Shown here: piece by piece, positions 1-12,600 of the stretch | Layout: every line of letters starts with the position of its first letter | Position numbering within the stretch: the stretch's first letter is position 1 | Source of the DNA: Calocera cornea HHB12733 | Lineage: Eukaryota; Basidiomycota; Dacrymycetes; Dacrymycetales; Dacrymycetaceae | Assembly: GCA_001632435.1 (NCBI GenBank) | Contig: KV423922.1 | Span: 132,983-196,982 of the forward strand | DNA: 64,000 bases | Direction of reading: 5' to 3' | Position numbers and translations under genes: made by a program | The notes under the pieces: generated by a model | What the model was told of the DNA's origin: nothing | Seen by the model: the letters and a program-made list of their open reading frames with translations, nothing else | Databases searched by the model: none

Positions 1-2578
1 GCAGCCCTGTGGCAGCCCTCCTCAGGCGTCGCGATGCCACTGTGACACAGTGCCATAGTCGCACCAAGGGACTCGAGTCGATCGTATGTACCTTCTTGGC
101 ACTTCAAAGGCTATTCATTGAGCAAGAATGTCGTGTCTAGATCAAGGAAGCCGATATCCTCATCTGCGCCATTGGCAAGGCCGAGTTCGTCCGCGGCGAG
201 TGGCTCAAGCCTGGTGTCGCCGTCATTGACGTTGGGACGAACTATATCCCTGGTGAGCGTGAGCACTTCACTCCACTGCTTCTTTCTTCTGACAGGATCT
301 CGTGGCTTCCAGATGCTACCAAGAAGTCGGGCCAGCGCCTCGTCGGCGACGCCGACTTCGCTTCCTGCGCCGCTGTCGCCGGCTACATCACCCCCGTTCC
401 CGGAGGAGTCGGACCTATGACCGTGGCCATGCTGATGGACAACACGCTCCGTGGTGCCGAGCGCCAGTGGGAGGAAGAGCGCGACCGCAAGGTCATCCCC
501 CTCCCCCTCGACATCCTCGAGAAGGTCCCCAGCGACATCGAGATCGCCATGGCGCAGACGCCTAAGCAGATCACGCAGCTCGCTTCTGAGATCGGCGTGC
601 TCACGACTGAGCTCGAGCCCTACGGCTCGTACAAGGCCAAGATCGACCTGTCCATCCTGGACCGTCTCGCCTCCCGCAAGAACGGCAAGTATGTCATTGT
701 CGCTGGTATCACCCCCACCCCTCTCGGTGAGGGCAAGAGCACCACGACCATCGGTCTCGCGCAGGCGATTGGCGCGCATCTCGGGAAGCCCGCCTTTGCC
801 TGCGTGCGCCAGCCCAGTCAGGGTCCAACGTTCGGTATCAAGGGTGGAGCGGCTGGTGGAGGGTACTCCCAGGTCATCCCTATGGACGAGGTGGGTGGAC
901 TCTCCACATTGTCCGCGCCGACACCGTACTGACAGCCTCCTCCTCCTCCAGTTCAATCTCCACTTGACCGGTGACATCCACGCCGTGACAGCCGCGAACA
1001 ACCTCCTTGCCGCTGCCCTTGATGCGCGCATGTTCCACGAGGCGACCACGCCCGACAAGTCCCTGTTCACGCGTCTCGTGCCCGCCAAGAAGGGCAAGCG
1101 CGAGTTTGCCCCGCTCATGCTCAAGCGCCTCGAGAAGCTTGGCATCAACAAGACCGACCCGAATGAGCTGACGCCCGAGGAGGCGCGCCGCTTCTCTCGC
1201 CTGGACCTCGACCCTGAGACGATCACCTGGAACCGTGTGCTCGATGTGAACGATCGGTTCCTGCGTAAGATCAAGATCGGCATGGCCGACACGGAGAAGG
1301 GCTTTGAGCGCATCACCGCCTTCGACATCAGTGTCGCCTCCGAGACCATGGCCGTCTTGGCTCTTACGACTGACCTTGCGGACATGCGCGACCGTCTGGG
1401 CAAGATGGTCGTTGGCACGAGCAAGCATGGAGATGCCGTCACCGCTGACGACATTGGTGTCAGCGGAGCGCTCACCGTACTCATGAAGGACGCCATCAAG
1501 CCGAACATGATGCAGACGCTCGAGGGCACCCCCGTGTTCGTCCACGCTGGTCCCTTCGCCAACATCGCCCACGGCAACTCCTCCATCATTGCTGACCGCG
1601 TTGCTCTCAAGCTCGCCGGTATCGACGAGGGCGACGACCCGTCCCGCGTCGGCTACGTCTTCACCGAGGGTGGGTTCGGTGCCGACATGGGTCTTGAGAA
1701 GTTCTGCAACATCAAGTGCCGTGTTAGCGGGCTCGTTCCTGACGCAGCCGTCATTGTTGCCACCACGCGTGCGCTCAAGATGCATGGTGGTGGACCTGAG
1801 GTCGTCCCCGGCAAGCCGCTGGCCGAGACCTACACCAAGGAGAACCTGGAGACCCTCCGTGAGGGCACCAAGAACCTCGGCAAGCACATCCAGAACACCA
1901 AGAAGTTCGGCATCAAGGTCATCGTTGCTATCAACCAGTTCACGTGAGTATTGACCAAGAAATTATAGTCATAGTGCTGACGCAAAATGCAGCACCGATA
2001 CCCCTGCTGAAATTGAGCTCGTGCGCAAGGCTGCTCTGGAATTCGGTGCTGATGCGGCTGTAGCCAGCAATCACTGGGCGAAGGGTGGCGAGGGCGCCCT
2101 CGAGCTGGCCAAGGCTGTCGTGGATGCTTGCGAGTCCGGCGAGCCGGACTTCAAGTTCACCTACCCGCTCAACATTCCTATTGCGGCCAAGATCGAGGCC
2201 ATCTGCAAGGATGTCTATGGTGCGGATGGTATCGAGCTCAGTGAGCAGGCTCAGAAGCAGATCGAGACGTACACCGCTCAGGGATACGGTGACTTGCCGA
2301 GTAAGCCGCGTTCCAGGTCATCTTTCCGCGCATATCTGACCACGAGTTTATCAGTCTGCATGGCCAAGACGCAGTACTCCTTCTCTCACGATCCCAAGCT
2401 GAAGAACGTGCCCACTGGCTTCACGGTGCCCATCAAGTCGATCCGTCTTTCCGCTGGCGCGGGCTTCCTCTACCCTCTCCTCGGAGACATGCAGACCATG
2501 CCCGGTCTTGGAACGAGACCCGGCTTCTGGGAAGTCGGTGTCGACGTGGCGACTGGCCGTGTTGTCGGCCTTTTCTGA
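1..2578 (+). CDS. MIS1: C1-tetrahydrofolate synthase, 5'-truncated
   Basis: Trifunctional folate enzyme (methylene-THF dehydrogenase, methenyl-THF cyclohydrolase, formate-THF ligase) supplying one-carbon units for purines and formyl-Met-tRNA. The window opens inside the dehydrogenase/cyclohydrolase domain ([20 protein letters not shown] is readable from base 1) and the start lies upstream. I read exons <1-83, 141-252, 313-890, 952-1943, 1993-2300 and 2355-2578. All junctions are GT-AG and keep frame, giving about 764 residues. The cyclohydrolase end carries [13 protein letters not shown]; the ligase begins with the nucleotide-binding stretch [15 protein letters not shown] near base 715 and ends in GRVVGLF, as usual for the family. 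Cytosolic and mitochondrial paralogues (ADE3/MIS1) cannot be told apart because the N-terminus is missing. Codon use is GC-rich like the neighbouring genes. Confidence 0.95.
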
Positions 2579-3123
2579 GCTCAACGCTCAGGTTCCAGCC
2601 ATCATGATCACTCTTTCACGCTGCATTTTTCTCTTGCTTTTGGACAGGTGTGGTAAAAGGGTGCCTTCAACAGGTCTAATTGGTCGTTCAACCGCATTGT
2701 ACTGTATACCATTCAACAGCTATACGATAGATATAGATCACACTAGTAAAATAGTATGGCATTTGAGCATCAACCGCTCCGACTCTCACGGGGTGTTGCA
2801 TCTAGAGGCCGTAAGCCTGGTTTCCCCCAATGCCCACAATCGGGACAGTTTGGCGGAGGATACTATCTGTGACAATCGCCTTCCGCTCTGCACCAGAGCG
2901 TGTACTGTACCGATCTGTGAAGATGTAATTGTAACGTGTAACGCGACCCATTTTTCACCTACCCAAATGAAACATGTAACGCTGAGAAAAGACCTTATTA
3001 CAAGCTGACCGTGGTTAAGAGCTTAATTAGGACCGGATTAATGTCGGTTCCGCCGTTTCCATAAGTCAAAGTTGAAAAACGTAACACCCAGTGGGCCTTA
3101 TTATTTACAACCTGGCCCTTCAA
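2579..3123. other. 3' flank of the folate gene, no gene seen
   Basis: About 545 bases follow the stop codon. A short reading frame of 166 codons overlaps the stop region, but it has no recognisable motif and is probably chance. The composition becomes AT-richer towards the repeat array that follows. Confidence 0.6.
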
Positions 3124-3812
3124 AGATGCTTCCGCTCAAGGGGATATGCTCGGAGCTATTTTTCAACTTCACAGATCGGTACAGTAGCCTTCAAATACTC
3201 CCCCCTTTTACTCCCGTTGCCCTGTCAATGATTCCGTTTGAGGTGTTTGCTTTGACATTATTGACTCCTTTGTTGAGGTTTGCTCCCGATGAAACATCTG
3301 CTTCCGCGATAATATTTGCGTCCGCTACACCATTTGCTTCCCCTTTCTGTTTGCCTCCGCCTTTTCATTTGCTTCCGGCATTGCTCTTGCCTCCGGGTAT
3401 AGGTTTTGTTTCCGTAATCTAGCTTACTTCCATGTGGTTTCCTTTCGTTGTGAATATTTGCTTCCGCTTTACCTATTCATTCCGTTTGCTAGCTTACTTC
3501 CACTTACACTTTCCTTCCGCATTCTTCTGTGCTTCCGGGGACCACTTTTAATTCCACGTCAAACGTACTTCGGCTGAAACCTTTGACTCCGCTTACTTCC
3601 GCGTGGGCGTTTACTTCCGCCCCTACATTTGCATCCGCTGCATCATTTATCTCCGCGACTGTATTTTCTTCCGCTCGGTGGTTTGTTTCCGGTGGAAGAA
3701 TTGCTTCCGGTAGCAGATTTGTTTCCGCTGGTGTATATACCTCCGCTCAGCCATTTGCTTCCGCTTCGCCAATAGCTTCCGCTCCATGGTATGCTTCCGG
3801 TAGCGTTCCGCT
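3124..3812 (+). repeat. 18-bp-period TTCCG array 1
   Basis: Hand reading finds about 33 occurrences of a core close to GCTTCCGC (variants ACTTCCG, GCCTCCG, GTTTCCG, GCATCCG) between about 3205 and 3805. The modal spacing is 18 bp. From 3709 to 3805 six successive cores are exactly 18 bp apart, while the 10-11 bases between cores differ in every unit. All cores point the same way. The first units use CTCCCG and the last ones CTTCCGG. It lies between the folate gene and the tRNA. Because 18 is a multiple of 3, translation gives a pseudo-hexapeptide pattern (FASAxx), but the frame is not maintained and there is no start context, so I do not call a protein. Confidence 0.85.
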
Positions 3813-4004
3813 GCCCGGTCAGGGTCCTAGGTCTATCTCGCGCGCCTTCGCTTCGCTTGGTGGCGTCGCTTGACGCGGACCTCTGGACCCTGATTTGGAG
3901 GTAGTTAGCTGGTAGTACAATGGGTGGCGCGGCGACTGGACCTTGTCAGGACAGTACTCGCCGCTATAGGTCAACAGCTTAGATCTAGGCCACAAGAGTT
4001 TGAG

Positions 4005-4092
4005 GTTTCCGTAGCACAGTGGTAGTGCATCGTACTTATGGGTAACCACAAATTGGCATGCGAGGGTCACGAGTTCAATCCTCGTCGGAAAC
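4005..4092 (+). tRNA. tRNA-Ile(UAU) with intron
   Basis: A full cloverleaf can be drawn. The acceptor stem GTTTCCG/CGGAAAC has 7 perfect pairs with discriminator A at 4093. The D arm is GCAC-AGTGGTA-GTGC, the anticodon stem TCGTA/TGCGA has one G-T pair, and the T arm is ACGAG-TTCAATC-CTCGT. The anticodon loop is interrupted after position 37 by an intron of about 17 nt, as eukaryotic tRNA-Ile(UAU) genes usually are. The anticodon reads TAT in the CTTATG context. The variable loop is short. It is expected to decode AUA after splicing by the tRNA endonuclease. Confidence 0.85.
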
Positions 4093-4242
4093 AGGCTTAG
4101 CTTTAAGCTACCTTTTGAGGTGTTTGAATACAAGAAAAAGCGATCGATTCCCATCGTAGAGTGTTGAGATAGTTGGAATTGAGGTGGTTGCTGCCGCGAT
4201 TTGCTTCCGCGGCTCTGAGTATCTGCGGTGTTTTGCACTTGT

Positions 4243-4701
4243 CCTTTGCTTCTAGGTGTTTCCCATTCGCAGGTATACCTCCTGGAGATCCGTTGTTGTC
4301 TTCATGAACGAGGTACTGTGTGATACAGACACCACCTCCAACGACGTGGCTTTACAGAGTCATCTAATGTTGTTGGGGTCAGGGAGAATCGCGTTGCCGC
4401 AGGACGCCACTACGGAAACCGCTGAGCAGGGGAGATACTTTTTGACTTCCTGTAGCGCAGTGGATGCACCCTGCAAGTCCAGACTTTCTTGGCCATGTTT
4501 CTCCCCTGAGCGGTTTCTTGCTCAGCGGTTTCCGTAGTGGCGTCCCGCGGCAACGCGATTCTCCCTGACCCCAACAACATTAGATGACTCTGTAAAGCCA
4601 GGTCGTTGAATGTGTCTGTATCACACAGTACTTCATTCATCAAGACAACAACGGATCTCCAGGATGTATACCTGCGAATGGGAAAAACCTAGAAGCAAAG
4701 G
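4243..4701. repeat. Large inverted repeat, foldback/MITE-like
   Basis: Two arms of about 195 bp (4243-4437 and about 4502-4701) are reverse complements with only scattered mismatches. The spacer is about 65 bp. The arms share long identical blocks such as TTAGATGACTCTGTAAAGCC. No coding region is credible inside. An arm of this size with a short spacer is typical of a foldback element or a hairpin-forming MITE. I could not fix a target-site duplication. A second, shorter duplication of GAAACCGCTGAGCA is present at the inner end of the right arm. Confidence 0.8.
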
Positions 4702-4839
4702 AAGAAGTCCCAAACGCCGTGGGATACGTGAGGTATTTCGCCCTTCTCGGGGGCATCCGTGGACCTCTCTCGTGCGAAGTCTGTTGGAGTGGTTATCTAG
4801 AAACACCGTGTTATGCATAGCAAATGGCTACAGATACAA

Positions 4840-7800
4840 TTATGCGACCTGGCGGACAAAAGATAAGGTACCAAGACTGGAGGTTATTAACTCCAACACC
4901 CGCTCGCTCTCTCGCTTCTCGACTTCCGCCAACTTCTGGAGTGGTGAGGTCATCTCCTCGTTGGCGATCAAAACATCACCATGTATTCGCAGGAAAACGT
5001 TGACGAATGTCTGAACCGCTTCAAAATCGCGATGGGTCGATAACCGCTGTGTTAGTGCAAGGATGAATAACGACAAATGCTTCATGGAAACGAGTGATCG
5101 TAGCTCAAGGTCGATCGCCGCCGGTGAAAGTGACTTGACGTAGTTGAAGAATCCTTCATATTCTCCATCCTTCTGTTCTTCTTCCAAGCGTCTGACAAAC
5201 TCGCTCTCCACGGCGGTTACAAGACCAGAAGTAAGCCGTCTCTTCCCTCGGGTCGTCTCCGGTGCCTGCTCGTCAAGGGCGAATCGCTGTTCGGTTCCCG
5301 GCAGAGTCGGAAGAAAGAACGGCGCCTTCTCGGGAGGCTTGGGAGGCTCCTTTGGCTTGTTCCTTTGCTGAATGATGTCCAGGTTGAGCAACGTCTGCCA
5401 TCTCGACCGTGGCAGGAGAGTCAACGTCACGAGTCCATCCGCCAATTGTTGTGGAGTCGCGTATATATCTGACGGCGGAAGAACATCGCCTTCAAGGGCC
5501 TCGAGAGCTTCAGCCTCGTCCACGCCCTGCATTGACGGAAGATCGAGCTCGATTACGTCATTTTCGTCCAGAGTCTTTGTAACCACCTCCGTGAATTGGG
5601 CCCGGTTCGTCCTGGGAAAGATTGGCAAGTCGCCAGATATAGACATGCTGTTGCTCACCAGAGATACACGCCAACACTGTCAACATGTGATGTGGCAAGG
5701 AAATCGGCGGTAGGAGAGAATGACAAGCTTGTTGCAATGCTGCTGACTCTGAACGCATCGATGAGGCGTCCAGAGGGTATATCAAACGTGCGAATGATGG
5801 AATCGAGTGACGTGGTTATGAGCCATCTTGAATCAGGAGAGAACGCCTAATTGTTCGACATGAGCGAGAACATCGCATCTGCGCACCGTGGTACTCACCA
5901 AATCTAACACTTTGCCGCGGAAGCCTCTCAGCTCACGAACAGTCCGCTGGGTCTCAATGTCGACGACTCGAACAGTGAGATCATCACAGTTGACCGCCAG
6001 TAGGTTGTTGCCTCGATGCAGCACGACCGCTGCAGCACCACTGGGAAGGGTAACTATCCGCTGAGGTTCGGTGGTATGGAAGTCAAAGAACTGAAGGGAG
6101 ATGAGTTTCGCGCAGGGAAAGGTAAGAAACGGGCAAACATGGAGAGTTCCGGCAGCGGTCGAGACGACCACCACACGATTCAGCGCGTCCGTGGCAACAC
6201 CAGTCACGATCCGCTCAGAGCTTTTGAGTTTCCTCTTCTTCTCGCCTTTGACGGGTTTGGTCAGGTCGAAGGTCTTTCGCAGGATCCCACTTTGCAGGTT
6301 CCACATCCCCACGCCGCCCTCCTCTGTCCCAGCCAACCCGAAATTGCCACATGCGCTCACACACACCGCCCTTATCCCACTAACGCTCGGCCCACTCCCT
6401 TTGCTTCCCGTGCCGAAGTTGAACTTTCCCATTCGCTTCTCCAATAGCCACCAGCTTCGAGCACCCGCTTCGCCATGCCCCGTCAGGACATCATCCCAAT
6501 CCTTCGCTCGCGTCTCAGAGAAGCTCATGGCGATAGCAGGGGGGAGCTTCAGCTCGTCGGCAGATATGTGCATGGCTGATGCCTTCTTTTCAATCGATCC
6601 TTGCGACAATTCGAAGCTGCGAGAGTCACGGACCACTGAGATACACCGCAGGGAGCGATCCGCCGAGGCAGTGAGGATGTTCTTGCCGTCGTGGCCGTAG
6701 TACCGAATGAGATGGGGTGCACGACTGTGCCCGCTACGACCTTTGAGATATCGAGGAGGGACCAGAGGAGAATCGAAGATCCATTGCTGATGAGATACAG
6801 TCAGCGTTTGAGCAGAAACTGTATCATACGACCTTACCTTCACGCTGTTGTCCTCCCCCGCACTCAGGAGGAGAGGCTGACCAGGCACAAAGTACAGTGA
6901 GGTCACACCAGCCCCATGCGCCGTTCGGGACAAGTGTACAAGACGTGCAGACTTAGATAAGTCCCAAGTTGCAATCTGGCCGGTTGATGAGGCGGTAGCC
7001 AGAATTGGCTCCCCGTCTAACGACATCTTAGGTTAGACCCTTCTACCAGTTCCAATACATCGGTCCTAACGCACCAGTTCGGAACGCCATGGCACGGATC
7101 GACCCGCTCGCCATGCTCAACTTCATAATGGCTTCATCTGACCGTATGTTATATATGACTGCCTGTCCAGATGCAAAGCCAACTGCAATGACATCGACTG
7201 CGGGTGACTGAACCATGCAGGTCACGGCCGCAGGGGTTGCCGCCGCTGCTTGAGAGAACCGAGTGGCTGCGAAGGTGAATAGCAACGTCCTTGAAACCAA
7301 TCAGCATAGAATGCGGCAACTGTCAGCTAGGTGCCAACCGCGTGCGGATGTTCCACAATTGTAGGGAGCCTTGGGAAGAGCCAACGAGGACCTTGTTCAA
7401 GTACGTGGCGGGATGGAACAGGTGGGTCGCCGTGAAGTCGGGCGGGAAATCAACGGTGGTATACAGCTCTGTGACGATGTCAATGCATGGCAGTCCTTGA
7501 GTCGACTGAGAACTTACCGTTGGCAGGGGTGTGCCATATGAAGAGTTTCGTCCCATCCTCAGAGAGCGCAAGGATCTGCGATCCAAAGCAGAGAATCTGA
7601 GAAAGGCTGACTTCCCCCGGGCTTGTAATCCGAGAGACCTACAGCACATCAGCATATATAGATGAAAGAGTGTCCCATGAAGCTTACTTCTTTGCCACGA
7701 TGATACTTGATGAGATGCGGCCCGGCGGCTGCCCAGATGTAATCGCCATCCGCCGCATCAAACGCGAGAGCGCTGATGGGCCTCTCGGCCTCCGTCCCCA

Positions 7801-8053
7801 CGAACAGCAGCCTCATCCTCCCCCCTTCCCATAGCAGCCAGCTCTGACCGATACAAGTGAGGATATGCATTTGAGGCCCTTCGGTCGAGCCCTTGTACGA
7901 GCGCATTTGGATGGCCAAGGGGACATGGTTCGTGACGAGACCGAGGGCGCGAAACGGCGCAAAGATGCTCGGCCGTGGACGCGGCTTGCTGGAGGGAGTG
8001 GCAGTGGTCTTCGCCCTCTTCGCCGGTGGCGACAACGGGTCGTCGACGTCCAT
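4840..8053 (-). CDS. UTP21: U3 snoRNP protein Utp21 (WDR36 family)
   Basis: Component of the UTP-B module of the SSU processome, needed for 18S rRNA maturation in the nucleolus. The N-terminus has a basic PPAKRAKT stretch followed by IFAPFRALGLVTNHVP, typical of the family. Several WD40 blades follow (for example ILATASSTGQIATWDLSKSA and ILTASADRSLRCISVVRD). The C-terminal Utp21 domain contains APFFLPTLPGTEQRF and an all-helical tail ending at 4840. I count at least six introns; exon 1 ends at 7688. The run between TLH and FFDFHT may be a 48-nt intron with a weak GTTTGC donor or be translated, since it keeps frame. I prefer the ATG at 8053 (A at -3, G at +4) over an in-frame ATG at 8161 with poor context. 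The gene is divergent from SKN7. Confidence 0.9.
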
Positions 8054-9681
8054 GCTTGCGGACTCGACGAGGCAGAGAGTTCTCGGTGAAGGTGCCTCAC
8101 TACTCTGTTCTGCAATAGGGCTCGCCCAAATTTCGACTCTGACGAGCCGGAAGCTTTTCATATGGACTATCCTCGGCTCCGAAGGCCCTAATCACCTCTA
8201 TGTGCGCGTGAAGGTCACCCATGTTCGCATGCATGTGACCCACATTCGCGTACTAATAAGCGCTCCAGGTTCGCATATAGGTGATTCAGGCTCGCGTATA
8301 AGTGACCCAATGCGGTCAACGCGCTGTACGGACCGCAGAGGCACATCCAGTCCGCCCCGGTGACTGAAGCGCTTTCCCCCCTGTGCTCGCCCTCCCGGAA
8401 TGCCTCCGTCCCTCGTCGCCCCCAATATTGCTCGACCCAGATGCTACGAATGCAACGGCTACTGGTATTACGCCCAAATATAGACGCGATGCGAGTAGGA
8501 CGCTTCGACGGGCCCAGCTCATATCGTTTTCCCCTGTGCCCCGCCCATTGAGACAAACCTCTCGTCCGCCTCATATCAATATGGGTCGATGCCACCAGAG
8601 CGCGTTATAGGTAATCCTCTCACCATCAGCGCGACAAAGCGTCAAACATGCCCCGACGATAAGCCACGCTCAGAAGGCATCCGGAGCGATAGCGATCTGA
8701 TGGAAGAAGAAGAACATCCAGGTGCGAAGGGAGTCGCTGGCAAGGGCGCGAGGGTTGATGAGAAAGGGTGCGATGCTTCTCCGCGAGAATCAGCAAGATG
8801 CTGTCCATCAACGCTGGTCAGATGGCGGTTCCAGAACAAGGGCAACGCCCGACACCCAGATATCAAGCTCACAGTTTAGCCATTACTAGAAATACAAAGG
8901 GGATGAGGTGATTGCGTATCTTTCATGTGGGTTCACTATGTTCCGCAAGGTCCGTACCGGGAGGTGCGGTGATTGGTCCAGCGCAGCAAGTGGTCTAAAT
9001 TGCAATGCATTCAAACGGTGGCGCGCGCGGCCGAGCGGACATAGTGAATGGATTGAATGAGGGTATCACGAGTGGCCGAAGTCATTTACAAAATCAGCGC
9101 TAGAAGCCGCTCAGAAGCATGCTGAAGGGCTATGTCGTGCCGCGTAAGCGGATGCAATAGATGGTGCCGATTCGGGGCGCGTGAGAGAGAGGCTACGATA
9201 AGCTTGGCCCTGGTGAACAGCTGGTGCGTGCCTGTTCTGGGTCTTGCAAGGGTTCGTTGAAATGGGAAGAGCGCCATTGCGCTGGAAAGCGGTGCGGCTG
9301 AGGTGGGGATGAAAGGATTGCAAACAGCGTGGAAGTGAATACGGCGATTGTGCATGTGACGTAAAGTGGGTTGCAAGGGACCCGGGCAAGCGGCGGCAAG
9401 ATAGGGGGCCCCTCTCTGTGGGAAGCTGCCGGAGATGGGGCAGACGGATTGAATTTTGATTCCCTGTGACCGGTGGAGCGAAGGGGAAGGCGCGGAAGCT
9501 GAAGATCCTTCAAGTCTAGGCAAGGTCTCGATCCCACCTCGGCCCTCCCCCCTTTCCCCTCGTTCACTTGACAAGGGTCGGCCCTCTCCTTCCTCCATCG
9601 TCCCCACCGTCCAGCCGCCTAGCCCCCCTTCCCCCGCCCCGCCGCCGCCTCCTCCGTCTGTGAGACAGCCCATTCGGCGCG
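8054..9681. other. Shared upstream region of UTP21 and SKN7
   Basis: No gene is supported. The UTP21-proximal side holds short direct repeats (listed separately). The 150 bp before the SKN7 ATG (about 9530-9680) is strongly pyrimidine-rich on the plus strand, as common around fungal transcription starts. Several open frames of 60-120 codons on both strands have no recognisable content. Confidence 0.5.
8217..8313. repeat. Four degenerate 22-bp repeats upstream of UTP21
   Basis: Four consecutive units of about 21-24 bp share the core TTCGC or CTCGC followed by R-T and end near GTGAC or a variant: CATGTTCGCATGCATGTGAC, CACATTCGCGTACTAATAAG, CAGGTTCGCATATAGGTGAT and CAGGCTCGCGTATAAGTGAC. They lie 160-260 bp upstream of the preferred UTP21 start. 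They could be a reiterated binding site or a decayed minisatellite. Confidence 0.6.
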
Positions 9682-12600
9682 ATGGCTTCCTACCCGCAGT
9701 CCAGAGGCTATTACGGCGGGCACCACCCTCCGCCATCGGCCCAGCACTACCAGCCTCCGCCGGGCCCGCCCCACGCCGGTCCGCCGCATCTTCCCCCCGC
9801 GCCCCCGCCCATCCGGACCTCCTCCTCCTCATACCAACAGCACGCGTCGATGCAGCCACAGAGCGCGTCATCATACTCGGGCGCAACCCTCCCTCCCATC
9901 AGCGCAACCAGCAGGCACCTCCCCGACCTCCAGAACCCCCCTCCCCCACGCGGCGGCACACAGCTGCCCAGCCCACACATGCTCGCCCTCGGCGGCCGCT
10001 ACCCTCCACAGCACTATCCACCACCGTCCGGGCACCCCCAGCACGGCTACGCTGGCGGCCTCCCCACCCCGACATCCACCGCCCCACCCCACCATGTCTA
10101 TGCTGACCACGGCCACCCTTCAGCGCTTCCACCGCCGCGTTCCGCGGGCCACGGACAACTCCCACCAATGGCGGACAGTAGGGCGAGCACGTCGGCCGGC
10201 ATCAACGCGGCTGCGGCAGCTGCTGCCGCCCAGCTGAAGGACGATGACAGCTTGCCCGCCACGAGTGACTTTGTGAAGAAGCTCTTCAGGTGCGTGCCTT
10301 GTCGTGTGTTGTATGCGTGTCCGATGCTGAAGATCGATGCTCCCAGGATGCTGGAGGATCCCAACTTCTCACCCGTGGTCTCATGGAACCCCGCGGGTGA
10401 CGCCTTCGTCGTTCGCGACATGACCGAGTTCACAAAGACGATCCTTCCGCGGCTGTTCAAGCATTCCAACTTCGCCTCGTTCGTCCGGCAGTTGAACAAG
10501 TACGACTTCCACAAAGTCAAGAACCCAGATGAGACATTCGGGGAGCATGTATGCCCGTTCCCCATTCTACCGGACCTCGCAGCCTAATCCTTCTTTCGCA
10601 GAGCTGGACATTCCAGCATCCGGACTTTCGGGCCGACCGCAAGGACATGCTCGAGAACATCAAGCGCAAGGTGCCGGCGGCTAAGAAGGCTCGGCCAAGC
10701 ACACCAACCGGTGCACCAAGTCCTCCCGCAACAAACGGCGCCCCTACCGCCCCGACAACAAATGGCATTCATCCACCATCGCCTCCAACCGCGCAGACCA
10801 CCGCGGCTGCACCAGCGCCCCCATCCAGCGTCCCTACTCCCCCAACCGGAAGCGCAATTCCGCCCTCGGTGGGCGCGCAACTCGCACAGCACTCGGCCCT
10901 CATCTCCACTCTGCAAAACCACGTGACGGATCTGAACCGGAAGCTTGAAGGCTCCCAGCGCCAGGTCAATGAATTGATGACCCTGTACCAGCGCTCGCTC
11001 GACGAGCTGATCTCCGTTCGTCAAGCGCTGGCCGAACAAGACTCGGTTCTAGGCGGCTTCATGGGTTACACTGTAGGCAACAAAACAAAGGTCGAGCCAA
11101 GCATGAATGGCATGACCCAGGTGCGCTACGCGGATGGCAGCTACGGAACGGTACAGATGAACGGGCAAATGCAAGCGGCGGTCGCCCAGCAGCAGCAGCA
11201 GCAGATGCAGATGCAGCAGCAGCAGCAACAACAACAACAGATGCAGCAGCAACAACAGCAGCAACAACAGATGCAGCAGCAGCAACAACAACAGCAACTG
11301 CAGAGTGCCAACACCTCTCCGTCTCATTCCCCTTCCTCGGGCCGGGCAAGAAATGCCTCGTTGACTGGCGTGACGCAGGCGCAGGCTCAGGCTCAGGCGG
11401 CTCATCTGCAAGCGCAGGCCGAAGCACAGATGCAGATTCAAGCGGACGCCCATGCCCAGGCGACGCAGGCACAGGCTCAGGTCCACGCTCAGATGCAGGT
11501 GCAGGCAGCCCAGGCTAGAGCCCAGGCGCAGGCAAACGCTCAAGCTGTTGCCCAGGCACAGAGTGCCCAGGCGCAGGTGGATGCTCAGATGCGCATGAAG
11601 GCCGAGCCTGGCATGATGGCCAACTATGGCGGAATGCAGGACACTCAACAGACCTCGCCTACCCATATGAACCCGCAGGTGGCGCTGGCCAATTCTGCTT
11701 CCATGCAGATGCAGGGAATGCAGGTTGAAATGCAGATGGAACAGGCGCCTATTCCAGCTCCATCTCAGGATCTGGGTGCAGTGTATGGGATGGGCAATCT
11801 CATGCCCGATCCTAATGCGATCGCCTCGTTGCCGTTGACGCCACGGTCATTTGGTCGTGCACAGATAGCAGCCGCCGCCGCCGCCGGAATGATGCCTGAC
11901 ATCTCTGATGCCCTTGGAAACGGCGCGCAGGTTGTCTCCACGGCAGACTTCTTTTCCACATTGGGAATGCCCCCTTCGCCTGCGACAATGGAGGCTCTCT
12001 CTACCATCGACTTCTTCACATTACAAGACTCGACCGGTGCGCCGCTCATGAGTGTTGGGCCTATGCTTCAGCCCTCGTCTTCCACTTCACCGCCCTCGAC
12101 TTCACCGCCTGGAGGTGGTGGGGCTGGTCCCGGTCCCCGCAGTCAGAAAATGCGTCGGTACAGCAAGTCCAACAAGCCTAGCTTCCCTGTCATTATCTGG
12201 AAGGAGACGCCAAAGGTGCTTGTTGTCGACGATGACATGGTGTCTCGCGCGCTCAGTCAGAAGTGGTTGAGTAAGTTTGGTATCGAGGCGGCAGTCGCGA
12301 AGAATGGCGAGGAAGCTGTGCGGCTTGCTAAGACCACCGATTTCAACCTCATGCTTATGGTATGTTCCCGTATCGTGCCCCTTGTCGTTGTCTCAACCTC
12401 CCGCTCTTCCAGGACATCGTCATGCCTGTTATTGACGGCATCGGTGCCACAACTCTCATCCGAGAATTCAATAACAAAACGCCAATCATCTCTATGACAA
12501 GCAATGCGAAACCAGAAGAGATTCTTACGTATTATACCCATGGTATGTGCTGTGTTTGACGCAGAAGGTACGGGACACTGATCAGTCGCAAAGGCATGAA

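Noticed and set aside
111..1887. Long antisense ORFs opposite the folate gene
   Set aside because: These are shadows of a GC-rich coding strand; the plus-strand exons encode a conserved enzyme.
3124..3812. CRISPR-like array (constant core, variable spacers)
   Set aside because: The period is only 18 bp with a 7-8 bp core, the organism is a eukaryote, and no cas genes are present.
3529..3873. ORF of 114 codons with FASAxx hexapeptide repeats in array 1
   Set aside because: The pattern follows from an 18-bp DNA period. Arrays 2-4 give different pseudo-peptides in other frames, and there is no signal peptide, dibasic processing site or stable frame.
4444..4490. tRNA-like A-box (TAGCGCAGTGG) in the hairpin spacer
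   Set aside because: No matching acceptor 3' strand, T arm or B box follows, and the spacer is too short.
9086..9886. Minus-strand ORF of 266 codons overlapping SKN7
   Set aside because: It is antisense to the SKN7 start and its C-rich leader, with a low-complexity product and no motif.
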